Assembly: GCA_020073705.1 (NCBI GenBank) | Contig: JAIQES010000032.1 | Location: 1-50,112, forward strand | Direction of reading: 5' to 3' | Source of the DNA: Terriglobia bacterium | GTDB lineage: Bacteria > Acidobacteriota > Terriglobia > Acidiferrales > UBA7541 | DNA length: 50,112 nt | In this document: positions 25,958 to 34,783 of the stretch, in pieces | Layout: each line of letters starts with the position of its first letter | Numbering within the stretch: the first letter of the stretch is position 1 | The notes under the pieces: model-generated | Seen by the model: only the letters and a program-made list of their open reading frames with translations | Database searches by the model: none | Told to the model about the DNA's origin: nothing | Program-made: the position numbers and the translations under genes

Positions 25958-27076
25958 ATGATGACCAAGCTGCAGGACACGGAAGTCGTGTGCGTGAGTC
26001 GCCGGGAGGCAGTCGCGCGTTTGATGGCTGCGGGAGTCGGGATGGTCTCGATGTTGAGAGGGAATGTAGCGAGAGCACAGCTTGGAGCGCCGCCGGTCGT
26101 GACACCCCCTCCTGATCCAAAATTCCCGATACCAGCCAGTTGGAAGACAGAACTCAGGAAACTCGGCCCCAACGTCTTCGCTTACATCCAGGCCGGGGGC
26201 GTGGGCCAGGGCAGCGGCGCTGGCGTCAGCAACGCCGGCGTTATCGTCGGGGATGATCACCTATTGGTAATCGACACCCTGGGACAGCCGCTTCTCGTGA
26301 AGGCTTTTATGACGGCGGTCCGGAACACGATCGGGAACAAGCCGTTCGGCCGCGTGGTCAACACGCACCAACACTCAGACCACGTAGGCGGCAATCAGTT
26401 CTTCATGCCGGCTGAGATCGTGGCGCACCCGTTTTGCCGCGAGACCGTCATCAAAATGGCGGCTGCCTTGCCGCCGGGCGCAAAATTTGAAAAGCACGGG
26501 GGTTGGGCCGACGGCACGGAAGACCGGAGACAAATCGTCCCAGGCACAACCGTTACGGACAAGTTGACCTATTACAACTACAATAACGGTACGGCCGTGG
26601 AGATCTTCCACCCGGGTGTCGCCCACACATGGGGCGACCTGATGGTTTACCTGCCCGATTACAAGATTCTGTTTGCCGGCGACATTGCGGTATTCAGCAT
26701 GACGCCGTGGACCCACAATGGATATGTGACCGAGTGGCTGAAAGTCCTCGATAAGATCATGGGCATGGACGTCGAGACGATTGTTCCCGGCCACGGCCCG
26801 ATCGGTGGCAAGAAGGAGTTGGCGGAGGTACGCGAATACTTCCTGATCCTCAAACGCGAAGCGAGGAAACGCTTCGATGCCGGGATGAGCCCCGGGAAGG
26901 CCGCCGCTGACATCAAGATGGGCAAGTTCGACAACTGGATCGGCGCGGAGCGGAACCTTCTGAACACATTCCGCCTCTACTGCGAATTCGACGGCACCAT
27001 CACACCCATATGGGACATGGACCGATTGCGTCGGGCGATCGACGAGTACAACGCCATCCTAAAAGCGCGTGGCTAG
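25958..27076 (+). CDS. Metallo-beta-lactamase fold hydrolase, Tat-exported
   Basis: A 372-residue MBL-fold protein. A twin-arginine-type N-terminus (SRREAVARLMAAGVGMVSML) ends in ARAQ, so it is probably exported folded. Metal-site motifs are complete: NTHQHSDHVGG (H-x-H-x-D-H), GVAHTWGDL (His), LFAGDIAV (Asp) and VPGHGP (His). The C-terminal extension (about residue 290 on) is helical. The start is ATG-ATG at 25958 with AAGGGGA upstream; an earlier ATG at 25922 is less supported. Substrate is unknown (lactonase, SoxH-like or arylsulfatase-like). It is the first gene of the cassette and is followed, 45 bases later, by the Abhydrolase_10-like gene. Confidence 0.88.
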   Translation: MMTKLQDTEVVCVSRREAVARLMAAGVGMVSMLRGNVARAQLGAPPVVTPPPDPKFPIPASWKTELRKLGPNVFAYIQAGGVGQGSGAGVSNAGVIVGDDHLLVIDTLGQPLLVKAFMTAVRNTIGNKPFGRVVNTHQHSDHVGGNQFFMPAEIVAHPFCRETVIKMAAALPPGAKFEKHGGWADGTEDRRQIVPGTTVTDKLTYYNYNNGTAVEIFHPGVAHTWGDLMVYLPDYKILFAGDIAVFSMTPWTHNGYVTEWLKVLDKIMGMDVETIVPGHGPIGGKKELAEVREYFLILKREARKRFDAGMSPGKAAADIKMGKFDNWIGAERNLLNTFRLYCEFDGTITPIWDMDRLRRAIDEYNAILKARG

Positions 27077-27121
27077 AGACGAGTACTTAGTTCGTAACGC
27101 CGAATAAAAGGAGTGCGGTCA

Positions 27122-29248
27122 ATGTCTGACCAAACTGACCGGCGAGGTTACCGCCGCGCGACTTGGATGATTGGCGCCTGTCTCTGCGCCTGTTTTATCG
27201 GCGTCATCTGGGGGAGCACCGTGCTGGCGAGATCGCAAACAGGGCCAGCGCACAAACCGGCGCTCGCCGCGGCTGGCCGGCACGCATCGCGAATTACGCA
27301 CGTGCAGATTGATTCCGTGGAATCGCCGACCTTCGAAGGTCACTCGTTCGGCAGCGCGGGCCGATATGAAAGGCTGCTCGGACGCTTTTCCGGCGAACTC
27401 GATCCCGCCGATCCGCTGAATGCGTTCATCGTCAACATTGATCGCGCTCCTCGCAACGCCCAGGGGATGGTGGAATATTCGGCCGACTTCCGCATCCTGA
27501 AACCAATCGACATGTCGCTCGGCAACGGGAGCATGTTTTATGACATCCCCAACCGCGGTACCCAGCGTGCATTCAACCTCCACGAAGACTTCAAGGGAGC
27601 CCTCGGGAGCTATCCACCCAAAATGGAGAATCTGGGCGATGGCTTTTTGCTGGAGCAGGGGTACACGCTGGTCTGGAGTGGATGGCAGGCCGATGTGCCG
27701 CCGGGTGACGGCCGCATCACAGCCCGGCTCCCGATTGCAAAGTTTCCGGACGGCAGTTCCTACCGGCGTTGGATTTCGACAGAGCTCCTCTTTGAGCGCC
27801 CCACGCGCTCGGGGGATATCGACTACCCAGCCGTCGAAGACACCATGCCCAAGGCGATGTTGTATAGACGAGCGACGCCGCACGCGTCTCTCGAACTTGT
27901 TTCACGTGATTCATGGTCCTTCGCGAAGTGCGGCGGGTCCGGCGCGCCAGTTGCCAGTAATAAGGATGTGTGCCTGCCGGCCGGGTTCTCGACGGATTTT
28001 ATCTACAACCTGGTCTACGAGGCCCGGGATCCATACGTCATGGGGATTGGGTTTGCCGCGATTCGCGATTTTGTGTCCTTCCTCCGGTACGACACCACGA
28101 ACACCAACCCAATCGTCACGCGTCGCGGCGGGTCAGGTGGTAAGGGTAACTCTATCAGGTCGGTCATCATGTTCGGCCAGTCCCAGTCCGGACGGCTCGT
28201 CAGGGACTGGATCTATCAGTCGGGCAATCGAGACAACGCGGGACGCAAGGTCGTCGACGGCGCCATTGCCCATACCGCTGGGGCACGCCGCACGTTTACG
28301 AATTACGTGTTTTCGGAGCCTGGTCGCTTTCAGAGACAAGTCGAGGATCACTACTTTCCGGGGGACCAGTTCCCATTCAGCTACGACACGATGACCGATC
28401 CGGTGAGTGGCAGGATCGATGGCCTGCTGGAGCGCTGTCGCGCCGCGGGGACATGCCCAAAAATCATGCAGTGGGATTCCGGCAGCGAGGGGTGGATCGC
28501 GCGCGCCTCGCTCGTCGTCACCGATCCGCTCGGGGTGACGGATCTCCAGTTGCCGGCGAACGTAAGGCTCTTTTACTTTTCCAGCACGCAGCACCAGGCG
28601 GGAACTGGCGACGATCCGCCGCCTGACTCGCGGGGCATCTGTGAGCAGCTTCCCAATCCGAATCCGTATCGCGAGACCCAACGCGCGCTCTTGGGCGCGA
28701 TGCGTGCCTGGGTAACGAAGGGAACCCCGCCGCCGGCCAGTCAATATCCGAAGCTGTCAGATGGAACGCTGGTACCATCGCTCCCCCAGGCGGCGCAAGG
28801 ATTCCCCGCGATCCCGAGGGTCCGCTACACGGGGAAATTCAACGACCTATTCATCAATGACTATTTTACTGTGCCCACGCGCCACACGATGGCCGAGTAT
28901 ACAGTGCTGGTGCCGAAGGTGGACCGCGATGGCAACGACATCGCAGGCGTCCGGTCAACCATGGTTCAGGTACCGCTCGGCAGCTATACTGGCTGGAACG
29001 TGCGCCGGGCGGGCTTCATCGGGGGCGAGGTCTGCGGCACAAATGGCTCCTATATCCCATTTGCGAAAACAAAGGCCGATCGCGGCTCGGATTCACGGCT
29101 GTCGCTTGAAGAGCGCTACGGTACACAGGGCCGCTATGTGGACCAGGTGCGGGCGGCCACAGAGCGGCTTCAGCAGGAGGGCTTCCTGCTCCCGAAGGAT
29201 GCGGAGAGACTCATCCGCCAAGCGGAGCATCGCAATCTCGGTTTATAG
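27122..29248 (+). CDS. Alpha/beta hydrolase domain-containing protein (Abhydrolase_10-like)
   Basis: A 708-residue exported protein of the large alpha/beta hydrolase group typical of Acidobacteriota. A membrane-spanning signal lies near residues 15-37 (WMIGACLCACFIGVIWG). A VQIDSVESPTFEG-type opening is followed by a beta-rich N-terminal part. The nucleophile elbow appears as MFGQSQSGRLVRDW (G-x-S-x-S-G form). The likely acidic residue is in the GQ-rich mid-part and the His in a C-terminal motif (VPTRHTMAEY); these assignments are tentative. AAGGAG eight bases before the ATG decides the start. It follows the MBL gene on the same strand. The stop is directly followed by a transposase remnant. 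Confidence 0.8.
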   Translation: MSDQTDRRGYRRATWMIGACLCACFIGVIWGSTVLARSQTGPAHKPALAAAGRHASRITHVQIDSVESPTFEGHSFGSAGRYERLLGRFSGELDPADPLNAFIVNIDRAPRNAQGMVEYSADFRILKPIDMSLGNGSMFYDIPNRGTQRAFNLHEDFKGALGSYPPKMENLGDGFLLEQGYTLVWSGWQADVPPGDGRITARLPIAKFPDGSSYRRWISTELLFERPTRSGDIDYPAVEDTMPKAMLYRRATPHASLELVSRDSWSFAKCGGSGAPVASNKDVCLPAGFSTDFIYNLVYEARDPYVMGIGFAAIRDFVSFLRYDTTNTNPIVTRRGGSGGKGNSIRSVIMFGQSQSGRLVRDWIYQSGNRDNAGRKVVDGAIAHTAGARRTFTNYVFSEPGRFQRQVEDHYFPGDQFPFSYDTMTDPVSGRIDGLLERCRAAGTCPKIMQWDSGSEGWIARASLVVTDPLGVTDLQLPANVRLFYFSSTQHQAGTGDDPPPDSRGICEQLPNPNPYRETQRALLGAMRAWVTKGTPPPASQYPKLSDGTLVPSLPQAAQGFPAIPRVRYTGKFNDLFINDYFTVPTRHTMAEYTVLVPKVDRDGNDIAGVRSTMVQVPLGSYTGWNVRRAGFIGGEVCGTNGSYIPFAKTKADRGSDSRLSLEERYGTQGRYVDQVRAATERLQQEGFLLPKDAERLIRQAEHRNLGL

Positions 29249-29366
29249 GACAACCTGGGCAACCTGTGGCGGTGGCTGGTGCTGCCGAAGAGAATCGACC
29301 ACTGGTCGCTCATGAGCTTGCAGCAGCGGCTGGTGAAAAACAGGCGGACGGCTGATCAAGCACGCC
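29249..29366 (+). mobile_element. Transposase 3' remnant (IS1380-family-like)
   Basis: Translation right after the hydrolase stop gives DNLGNLWRWLVLPKRIDH and continues WSLMSLQQRLV, a pattern I recognise as the conserved C-terminus of IS1380-family transposases (YNLGN-LWRRLVLPK-ID-WSL-SLQQRLVK). After VK there is one extra A; in the next frame the sequence resumes as TGGRLIKHA, again matching. So the transposase is truncated and frameshifted. The N-terminal part and inverted ends of the element are absent. Confidence 0.7.
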
Positions 29367-29369
29367 GTC

Positions 29370-30692
29370 TTATTTCCACGCGGCTGAACGGAACGGCTGG
29401 CCGACCAAAAGCTCTGGCCGTGCACCTTGCCGGGGACGGAACTTTTGCGCTCGACCGTTGGAGACCTCGGCCATATACAGGTTGCCTTCCTGGTCCACGC
29501 TGATCTGGTGCGCGCCCCACATTGCTCCCGGCCAGTCACCCTGGCTTCCCCAGGAATACAGGAAGTGACCGTCCTCGTCGTATTCCAAGAGCTTCCACGT
29601 TCTGCTGTCCGGGGCCCAGATATGGTGATCCGCCGTTATCAGCAGACAATATACAGTGGATTGAGTCCCGGTGCTCCACATGTCGAGGAACTTCCCGTTC
29701 TCGTCGAAGACCTGGATGCGGCGGTTACTTCTGTCGTTCACAAACACCTTGTGCGTATCGGGATCGTAGGCAATGCCATGCACAGCATTGAAGTAGCCTG
29801 GGCGGGTCTCAACTTCTGGAATAGACATATTCACGCGAATGCCCGGTTTTCCCCAATCCAGCAGGAATTTGCCGTCCTTGTCAAATTTCGCGACGCGGGT
29901 GCCATTGTATCCGTCCGCAACCCACATGGTGCTGTCGGGCGCCCAGGCAATAAACGTCGGCCTGTTGAAGTGCGTAGCATCGGCGCCTTCCTTGCCAGGC
30001 GTGCCCAGCGTCAGCAACAGCTTTTTCCCGTCGTGGGTAAACTTGTAGACGGAGTGGCCCGCATCATCGACCACCCAGACGTTCTTCTCCGCATCGTACG
30101 GGTTGACGTAAATGGCGTGCGGCCGCTTCAGCATTTTGTCCCATTGCGACCAGTTCTCGACGATATCGCCATTGGAATTCACCACAACCAACACGTGCTC
30201 CCAGCGGCCGTCAACGCCAATCTTGCCTTTCCAAAGGCCATTCTCTAAGCCCGTCCCCGCTGCGCCAGGCCCGCCTTCTCCAGGCAACGCGGCTACGGGA
30301 CCTTGTGAGGCATTGCGGAACGGTACTTCGTTGACCGGGAAGGAGAGGCTCGGCCCGAACTGCGGCACTGGAGTGTTTGGCGGTCTTTTCAAAGCGGGGA
30401 GCTCGCCTCGCTGAAGGATGTAGACCCGGTCAGGGCTCTCGGCGAAGATGCCCTCCACTGCTCCCCAAGTCCACTTCTCGTGTCCCGGCAACGAGGTGAG
30501 AGGTTTTGGCCAATCCGCAACGACGTCGTACGGACCAGAAACATCTTGACCACCTTTCTCTCCCGGCACCGCCGCGAAGCTGGCTGGGGCCTTCGCTCCT
30601 TCCTGGGTCGGCGGTGCTGTCGAACAGCCAACCAGTGAAATTACGCTGAACGCAGCAGCAGTCGTAATTGTCTTAATCGCAGATCTGAGCAT
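29370..30692 (-). CDS. NHL-repeat beta-propeller lipoprotein (peptidyl-amidating-lyase-like)
   Basis: A 440-residue predicted lipoprotein. The signal has MLRSAIKTITTAAAFSVISL and a lipobox LVGC, with Cys near residue 23. The rest is a six-bladed NHL beta-propeller: repeats such as NVWVVDDAGHSVYKFTHDGK, TMWVADGYNGTRVAKFDKDG, KVFVNDRSNRRIQVFDENGK and LYMAEVSNGRAQKF. Such propellers occur in peptidylglycine amidating lyases, but the function is not set. AGGAGG six bases before the ATG fixes the start. It is the last gene of the cassette, convergent with the hydrolase. Its extreme C-terminus (GQPFRSAAWK) lies beside the transposase scar and may be altered. Confidence 0.85.
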   Translation of the reverse strand: MLRSAIKTITTAAAFSVISLVGCSTAPPTQEGAKAPASFAAVPGEKGGQDVSGPYDVVADWPKPLTSLPGHEKWTWGAVEGIFAESPDRVYILQRGELPALKRPPNTPVPQFGPSLSFPVNEVPFRNASQGPVAALPGEGGPGAAGTGLENGLWKGKIGVDGRWEHVLVVVNSNGDIVENWSQWDKMLKRPHAIYVNPYDAEKNVWVVDDAGHSVYKFTHDGKKLLLTLGTPGKEGADATHFNRPTFIAWAPDSTMWVADGYNGTRVAKFDKDGKFLLDWGKPGIRVNMSIPEVETRPGYFNAVHGIAYDPDTHKVFVNDRSNRRIQVFDENGKFLDMWSTGTQSTVYCLLITADHHIWAPDSRTWKLLEYDEDGHFLYSWGSQGDWPGAMWGAHQISVDQEGNLYMAEVSNGRAQKFRPRQGARPELLVGQPFRSAAWK

Positions 30693-30878
30693 ATGTTTCC
30701 TCCTGAGGGTTTCGGAACGAGGGCCCAGTGAGCTTGATTTGATATTGGGATACATCAACGGGAATTTCCGCCTACAAGCCTACTTTCGCGCGAAGAGTTA
30801 CACACGGTGCCCTTTCGTGTCAAGCGCAGCCGTCCCATCTTAGTCTCAGGCGGATCACACCGCGCTTCGACCGTTCTG

Positions 30879-30982
30879 TCGCGCGGCTCGACGGCAAACA
30901 CGGCCGACCGCGCCGGCGCCCCAGCGAAAAATTCGCTGTCGCGTGCGGCGTCGCACTCCGCGTTGGAATCAAGCTCCTGCAT
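30879..30982 (-). pseudogene. 5' fragment of UvrC-like gene
   Basis: Within the second repeat copy the frame begins MQELDSNAECDAARDSEFFA and matches the intact gene at 24526-25752, then turns into unrelated sequence after about 34 codons. A remnant without an effective protein. Confidence 0.8.
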
Positions 30983-31103
30983 AAAAGAGGCCTGCCTCGT
31001 GAGTCGCTTGCCCAGAGCCCGCCTCGGCGGGCGAAGGGTAATTCGTGGAAAGACTGCGATGCGGTGAACGGAGTTGAAAGTCAAAAGTTGCGGGCCGAAA
31101 GTC
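30879..31103 (-). repeat. 225-base direct repeat, copy 2
   Basis: Second copy of the 225 bases at 25649-25873, offset by 5230 bases, same orientation, 15 mismatches, ungapped. It carries the upstream region and first 34 or so codons of the UvrC-like gene, but the reading frame diverges at once after the copy. It marks the right edge of the cassette. Confidence 0.92.
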
Positions 31104-31188
31104 TAAAGGCGTCCTTGCTTCGGACCGCCATTTGTTGGGTGTGAGTTCTTAATTCAATCTTGATCTCCAGTTCTTGCCGGGGAATCTC

Positions 31189-31223
31189 TTATCCGTGTTC
31201 AACTATGTCCATCTGTGGTTTCC
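31189..31223 (-). repeat. Small dispersed repeat (AACCACAGATGG family), copy 2
   Basis: Read on the minus strand: GAAACCACAGATGGACATAG, then TTGAACACGGATAA. It lies just 3' of the HIT-family gene, about 30 bases past its stop, whereas the other two copies overlap gene ends. Confidence 0.6.
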
Positions 31224-31249
31224 ATACGTTTTCAGCACCCAGGCGGAAA

Positions 31250-31732
31250 TCACGAACTCAAAGCACGGCCGAGTTTCGCATAGGTTGTCGCCAGTTCCTC
31301 CGGTTCGAGTCGCGTCTCGCTGATGGAGGTCATGAAGTTGGTGTCGCCCATCCACCGCGGCAGCAGGTGGAAATGCAAGTGGTCGGCGAGGCCCGCGCCA
31401 GCCGAGCGGCCCAGATTCAGGCCGAGGTTGTAGCCTTCCGGATGGTAGACCGCATCGAGCGCCGCTTGTACCCGTTGCGCAAGCAGCATGATTTCCGCCG
31501 TTGTTTGCGTGTCCAGCCGCGCGAAATCCGCCGTATGCTCGTACGGGACAATCATGACGTGGCCTGACGTATAGGGGTAGCGGTTCAGGATGACGAAATT
31601 CTTTACGCCGCGCAAGACGATGAGCATTTCCTCGTCGCGGTTTGCAGCCGGGGCCTCACAGAAAACGCACCCGGCGAGCTTGCCAGCTCCGGCGATGTAG
31701 CGGTAGCGCCAGGGCGTCCAGAGGTAATCCAT
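31250..31732 (-). CDS. HIT-family nucleotide hydrolase/phosphorylase
   Basis: A 160-residue HIT-family protein. The start MDYLWTPWRYRYIAG and CVFCE (zinc-type cysteines) are hallmarks of the Ap4A phosphorylase/HIT branch found in actinobacteria and acidobacteria. NLGLNLGRSAGAGLADH precedes the catalytic triad DHLHFHLLPRW (H-x-H-x-H). The reaction is probably hydrolysis or phosphorolysis of dinucleoside polyphosphates. It is 47 bases downstream of the ihfB-like gene on the same strand and may be read from the same promoter. Confidence 0.93.
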   Translation of the reverse strand: MDYLWTPWRYRYIAGAGKLAGCVFCEAPAANRDEEMLIVLRGVKNFVILNRYPYTSGHVMIVPYEHTADFARLDTQTTAEIMLLAQRVQAALDAVYHPEGYNLGLNLGRSAGAGLADHLHFHLLPRWMGDTNFMTSISETRLEPEELATTYAKLGRALSS

Positions 31733-31779
31733 AGGGGAGGTTGGTCATTGGCGGCGGAGGGAGCCCGCCGGATACGCCT

Positions 31780-32121
31780 TCAGCTCTGCGGCGCGGCCGG
31801 TGTAGCGCCCGCGCCAGGGGAGGCTGGCGCACCGCCATTGACGTGATCTTTCAGCTCCTTGCTGGGCTTAAAAAATGGGATGCGCTTGGGCGGCACTTCC
31901 ACTTTGGCGCCTGTTTTCGGGTTGCGCCCGACGCGGCCGCGGCGCTGGCGGGTGCGAAAACTGCCGAAGCCGCGGATCTCGATGCGGTCTCCGCCCTGCA
32001 GCGCGCCGATGATGCTCTCAAAAATAGTTTCCACAATGGCTTCGGATTCTTTGCGTGGAAGTTCTGCGACGCGGACAACCTCTTCAACAAGGTCCGCTTT
32101 TGTCATGGTGGAATCGGTCAT
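31780..32121 (-). CDS. ihfB: HU/IHF-family DNA-binding protein (IhfB-like)
   Basis: A 113-residue nucleoid protein, longer than the usual 90-95 because of an Ala/Pro/Gly-rich C-terminal tail (PASPGAGATPAAPQS). The core is clear: MTKADLVEEV, IESI-like helix, GDRIEIRGFGSFRTRQRRGR and the DNA-intercalating arm with RNPKTGAKVEVPPK, then FKPSKELKD. The arrangement downstream of rpsA matches the rpsA-ihfB order of proteobacteria, which supports the IhfB name, though HU cannot be excluded. The start at ATG 32121 has GGAG nine bases upstream; a second ATG five codons in lacks one. The gene is read from the rpsA strand. Confidence 0.9.
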   Translation of the reverse strand: MTDSTMTKADLVEEVVRVAELPRKESEAIVETIFESIIGALQGGDRIEIRGFGSFRTRQRRGRVGRNPKTGAKVEVPPKRIPFFKPSKELKDHVNGGAPASPGAGATPAAPQS

Positions 32122-32308
32122 CGATTTATACTCCGCAGAGTTCTGAATTGCACCCGGAGGTGCTTGGCGAATCGGGCCAAATGGGCGCGCCACTGGTTTG
32201 CCGGATACCCTGTCTAAGACGCGCCGCCTTTGGTGGCATTTCCATATCACTAAATGAGCGTGAAGGGAAATAAAATTTACAGCTCCGGCCGGGGAGCCGC
32301 CGAAGCCT

Positions 32309-34288
32309 CTACAGAGAACGCTTGGCCATGATGGCATCGCCGATCGTGGCTGTCGCCGAGGATCTCGACGAGCGGTAATCCTCCATGTCGCGGCGCTCCG
32401 CCTGTTTCTGCGCCGCACGGTAGCTCAGCCCGATCTTGTGCTGGTCGGGACTGATTTTCACGATTTTGAATTCGTACTCGCGGCCGGGATCGAGCAAACC
32501 GCCCTTCCGCGCGCGCGGGCCCGGCCCCGCGGTTTGCGGCTTGTCTCCCTTGGGGCGCCGTTCATCAATTTCGGAGATGTGGCAGAGGCCTTCGATTCCG
32601 TCCGCAATTTCGACAAATGCGCCGAATGTTGTGACGCGCGACACCTTTCCGCGAACCAAATCGCCGACCTTGTGTTTCTCAAACCAGCTGGACCAGATGT
32701 CGTTCACCTGTTTGACGCCGAGCGCTACACGCCGCGACGCTGCGTCGATCTTCAGCACCTTGGCCTCGACCGCGTCGCCCTTCTTGAAGACCTCGGCGGG
32801 ATTTTTCACCCGCCCGGTCCAGGATATGTCGCTGACGTGGATCAGGCCATCGAAGCCTTCCTCGATTTCCAGGAACGCACCGAATTCCGTCAGGTTCCGG
32901 ATGCGCCCGCTGACCACTGTGCCGACAGGATACTTCTCGGCGAGTTGCAGCCACGGATCGGCCTGCGCCTGCTTCATGCCGAGCGAAATGCGCCGCTCGT
33001 TCGAATCGACGCCCAGCACGACGACATCGACGTCATCGCCAATCTTCACAATCTTTGAAGGGTGCTGCTTGCGCTTCGACCAGCTCATCTCACTGACGTG
33101 CACCAAGCCTTCGATGCCCGGCTCGAGTTCAACGAATGCGCCGTAGTCCGTGAGGCCCATAATCTTGCCGGTGAGCTTCGTGCCGACCGGGTAGCGCTCC
33201 GGCACCGAGACCCAGGGATCGGGCAGAAGTTGTTTGCGCCCGAGCGATATGCGTCCCTTTTCACGATCGTATTTCAGGATCTTGACTTCGACTTCCTCGC
33301 CTGGGCGTACGGCGTCGAGCGGGCTTGCCACGCGGCCCCAGGACATGTCCGTGATGTGCAACAGGCCGTCAATGCCGCCCAGGTCCACGAATGCGCCGTA
33401 ACCCGTCACGTTCTTCACGACGCCGCGTACGATCTGTCCTTCCGCCATCGCGTCGAGCATTGCCTGCCGCTGCGCTTGCGCCTGCTCGTCCAGAATCGCG
33501 CGCCGGCTGACCACCACATTCCCGCGCTTGCGATTCATCTTCAGCACGCGAACCGTGAGTTCACGGTCTTTCCACTGATCGATGTCACGTACCGCGTGCG
33601 TATCGGCCTGCGACGCCGGCAAAAACGCGCGCACGCCGATGTCCACCACCAGCCCGCCCTTGATGTGATCCACAACCTTCCCGATCATGTCGGTCTTGTT
33701 GCGGTAGGCTTCTTCAATCTTGTTCCAGATGCGGCGGCGGCGCACCCGCTGGTAAGACAACAATACGTAGCCGTCCTTGCGGTCGCCGGTTCGCTGGACT
33801 TCGACCGGCTGCCCGGCCAGCAACGGGAACGGCCCATCCAATTCAGCAAATTCCTGCGCGGGGATCAGCCCCTCGGTCTTGCCGCCCAAGTTGACGACCA
33901 CGCCGAGGTCGGTCACAGCCACGACCTGCCCGGATTCAATCTCGCCTTCAGCCGGCACCTGATGCGGCGCGGCATACTGCTCCATGAGCTGTTCCATCTC
34001 TGCGGTCGATTCGGTGGAAGCCTCCCCCGATTCCACCGCGGAACTCACGTTGGAATGCTCCACTGCGGCAGGGCCTTCCGGTTCCGAAACGGGTTCGGCA
34101 GGAGCAACTGTTACGGCGGCTGGCTCCACAGCGACGGGGCCAGAAAACGTATCGTGAGTTTCAGCCGCAGCCGGAAGCGCTTCTCCTGTCACTACAGTTG
34201 GAATTGTGGATTCTGGCGCCGATGTGGCGACGGTCGCGGATTGTCCGGCGGAAATTTCCACGCCGGGGTTTTCGTTGTCGGATAACAT
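32309..34288 (-). CDS. rpsA: 30S ribosomal protein S1
   Basis: A 659-residue mRNA-binding ribosomal protein with six S1 (OB-fold) domains. Each has the G-x-V-x-x-[IVL]-x-x-[FYG]-G-A-F-V-[DE] core, for example VKNVTGYGAFVDLGG, MGLTDYGAFVELEPG and RNLTEFGAFLEIEEG. A nonstandard feature is an N-terminal extension of about 115 residues rich in Ala, Pro, Glu and Val. Between the last S1 core strands is an inserted basic/Pro-rich loop (ERRPKGDKPQTAGPGPRARK). GGAGG seven bases before ATG fixes the start. The order S1-IhfB-HIT suggests one transcription unit; the gap to ihfB is about 187 bases and could hold an extra promoter. Confidence 0.95.
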   Translation of the reverse strand: MLSDNENPGVEISAGQSATVATSAPESTIPTVVTGEALPAAAETHDTFSGPVAVEPAAVTVAPAEPVSEPEGPAAVEHSNVSSAVESGEASTESTAEMEQLMEQYAAPHQVPAEGEIESGQVVAVTDLGVVVNLGGKTEGLIPAQEFAELDGPFPLLAGQPVEVQRTGDRKDGYVLLSYQRVRRRRIWNKIEEAYRNKTDMIGKVVDHIKGGLVVDIGVRAFLPASQADTHAVRDIDQWKDRELTVRVLKMNRKRGNVVVSRRAILDEQAQAQRQAMLDAMAEGQIVRGVVKNVTGYGAFVDLGGIDGLLHITDMSWGRVASPLDAVRPGEEVEVKILKYDREKGRISLGRKQLLPDPWVSVPERYPVGTKLTGKIMGLTDYGAFVELEPGIEGLVHVSEMSWSKRKQHPSKIVKIGDDVDVVVLGVDSNERRISLGMKQAQADPWLQLAEKYPVGTVVSGRIRNLTEFGAFLEIEEGFDGLIHVSDISWTGRVKNPAEVFKKGDAVEAKVLKIDAASRRVALGVKQVNDIWSSWFEKHKVGDLVRGKVSRVTTFGAFVEIADGIEGLCHISEIDERRPKGDKPQTAGPGPRARKGGLLDPGREYEFKIVKISPDQHKIGLSYRAAQKQAERRDMEDYRSSRSSATATIGDAIMAKRSL

Positions 34289-34483
34289 CTTACGGCCTCC
34301 AAGAGGGCCAACCCTGCTTCCCGGAAGAATACTCCGGGGAATCTTCCCAGTCACGGGGCAAGTGCAAGGAAGGAGATGCGGCATCCCACCCAGGGGCCGC
34401 ACCGAGGCGATGATACCCGCGCACCGTCGCCTGTGTCAATCAAACTGACTCGCCTGCCCTGGCCCCGCGAAGCGGTGCGAAGG

Positions 34484-34504
34484 GTGACCCGTGATTCGTG
34501 AATC
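34484..34504 (+). repeat. Heptamer tandem repeat, three units
   Basis: Three 7-base units GTGACCC, GTGATTC, GTGAATC in register. The same unit type recurs at 37533-37553, 39182-39209 and 39245-39265. Confidence 0.7.
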
Positions 34505-34753
34505 GCACCCTCTGCCGTGGACAGAGTAGAAGAAGAAAGTGGAAGAACTGAAACCGAACAATCCATTAAAGCGCTAATGTCGGGAGCTGATCTGCTTCCC
34601 GGCCTGCAGGCCGGGGTGCCACGTCAACTTCCGAGTCGGCGACGATCCGAGAATTATCGCATAGTGGCTCGAACCGGAATGTCGAGTGCGGCTACTTCTC
34701 CCGGTAGCGCGTTACATGAATAGTTGACGCGTCCGGAGTGCTTGTCACACATG

Positions 34754-34783
34754 TTGGTGATCCACTAATTGTGATGCCATAAT
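34754..34783 (+). promoter_or_regulatory. Possible sigma-70 promoter for the metal ABC transporter
   Basis: TTGGTG (34754-34759) and CATAAT (34778-34783) with an 18-base spacer, about 43 bases before the first gene's ATG. Neither box is perfect. GTGAT is repeated inside and just before, but I see no clear Zur or Mur operator. Confidence 0.35.

Noticed and set aside
33062-34285. 407-codon open frame opposite rpsA.
   Set aside because: Shadow of the rpsA coding strand; no recognisable domain and His/Arg-rich composition.
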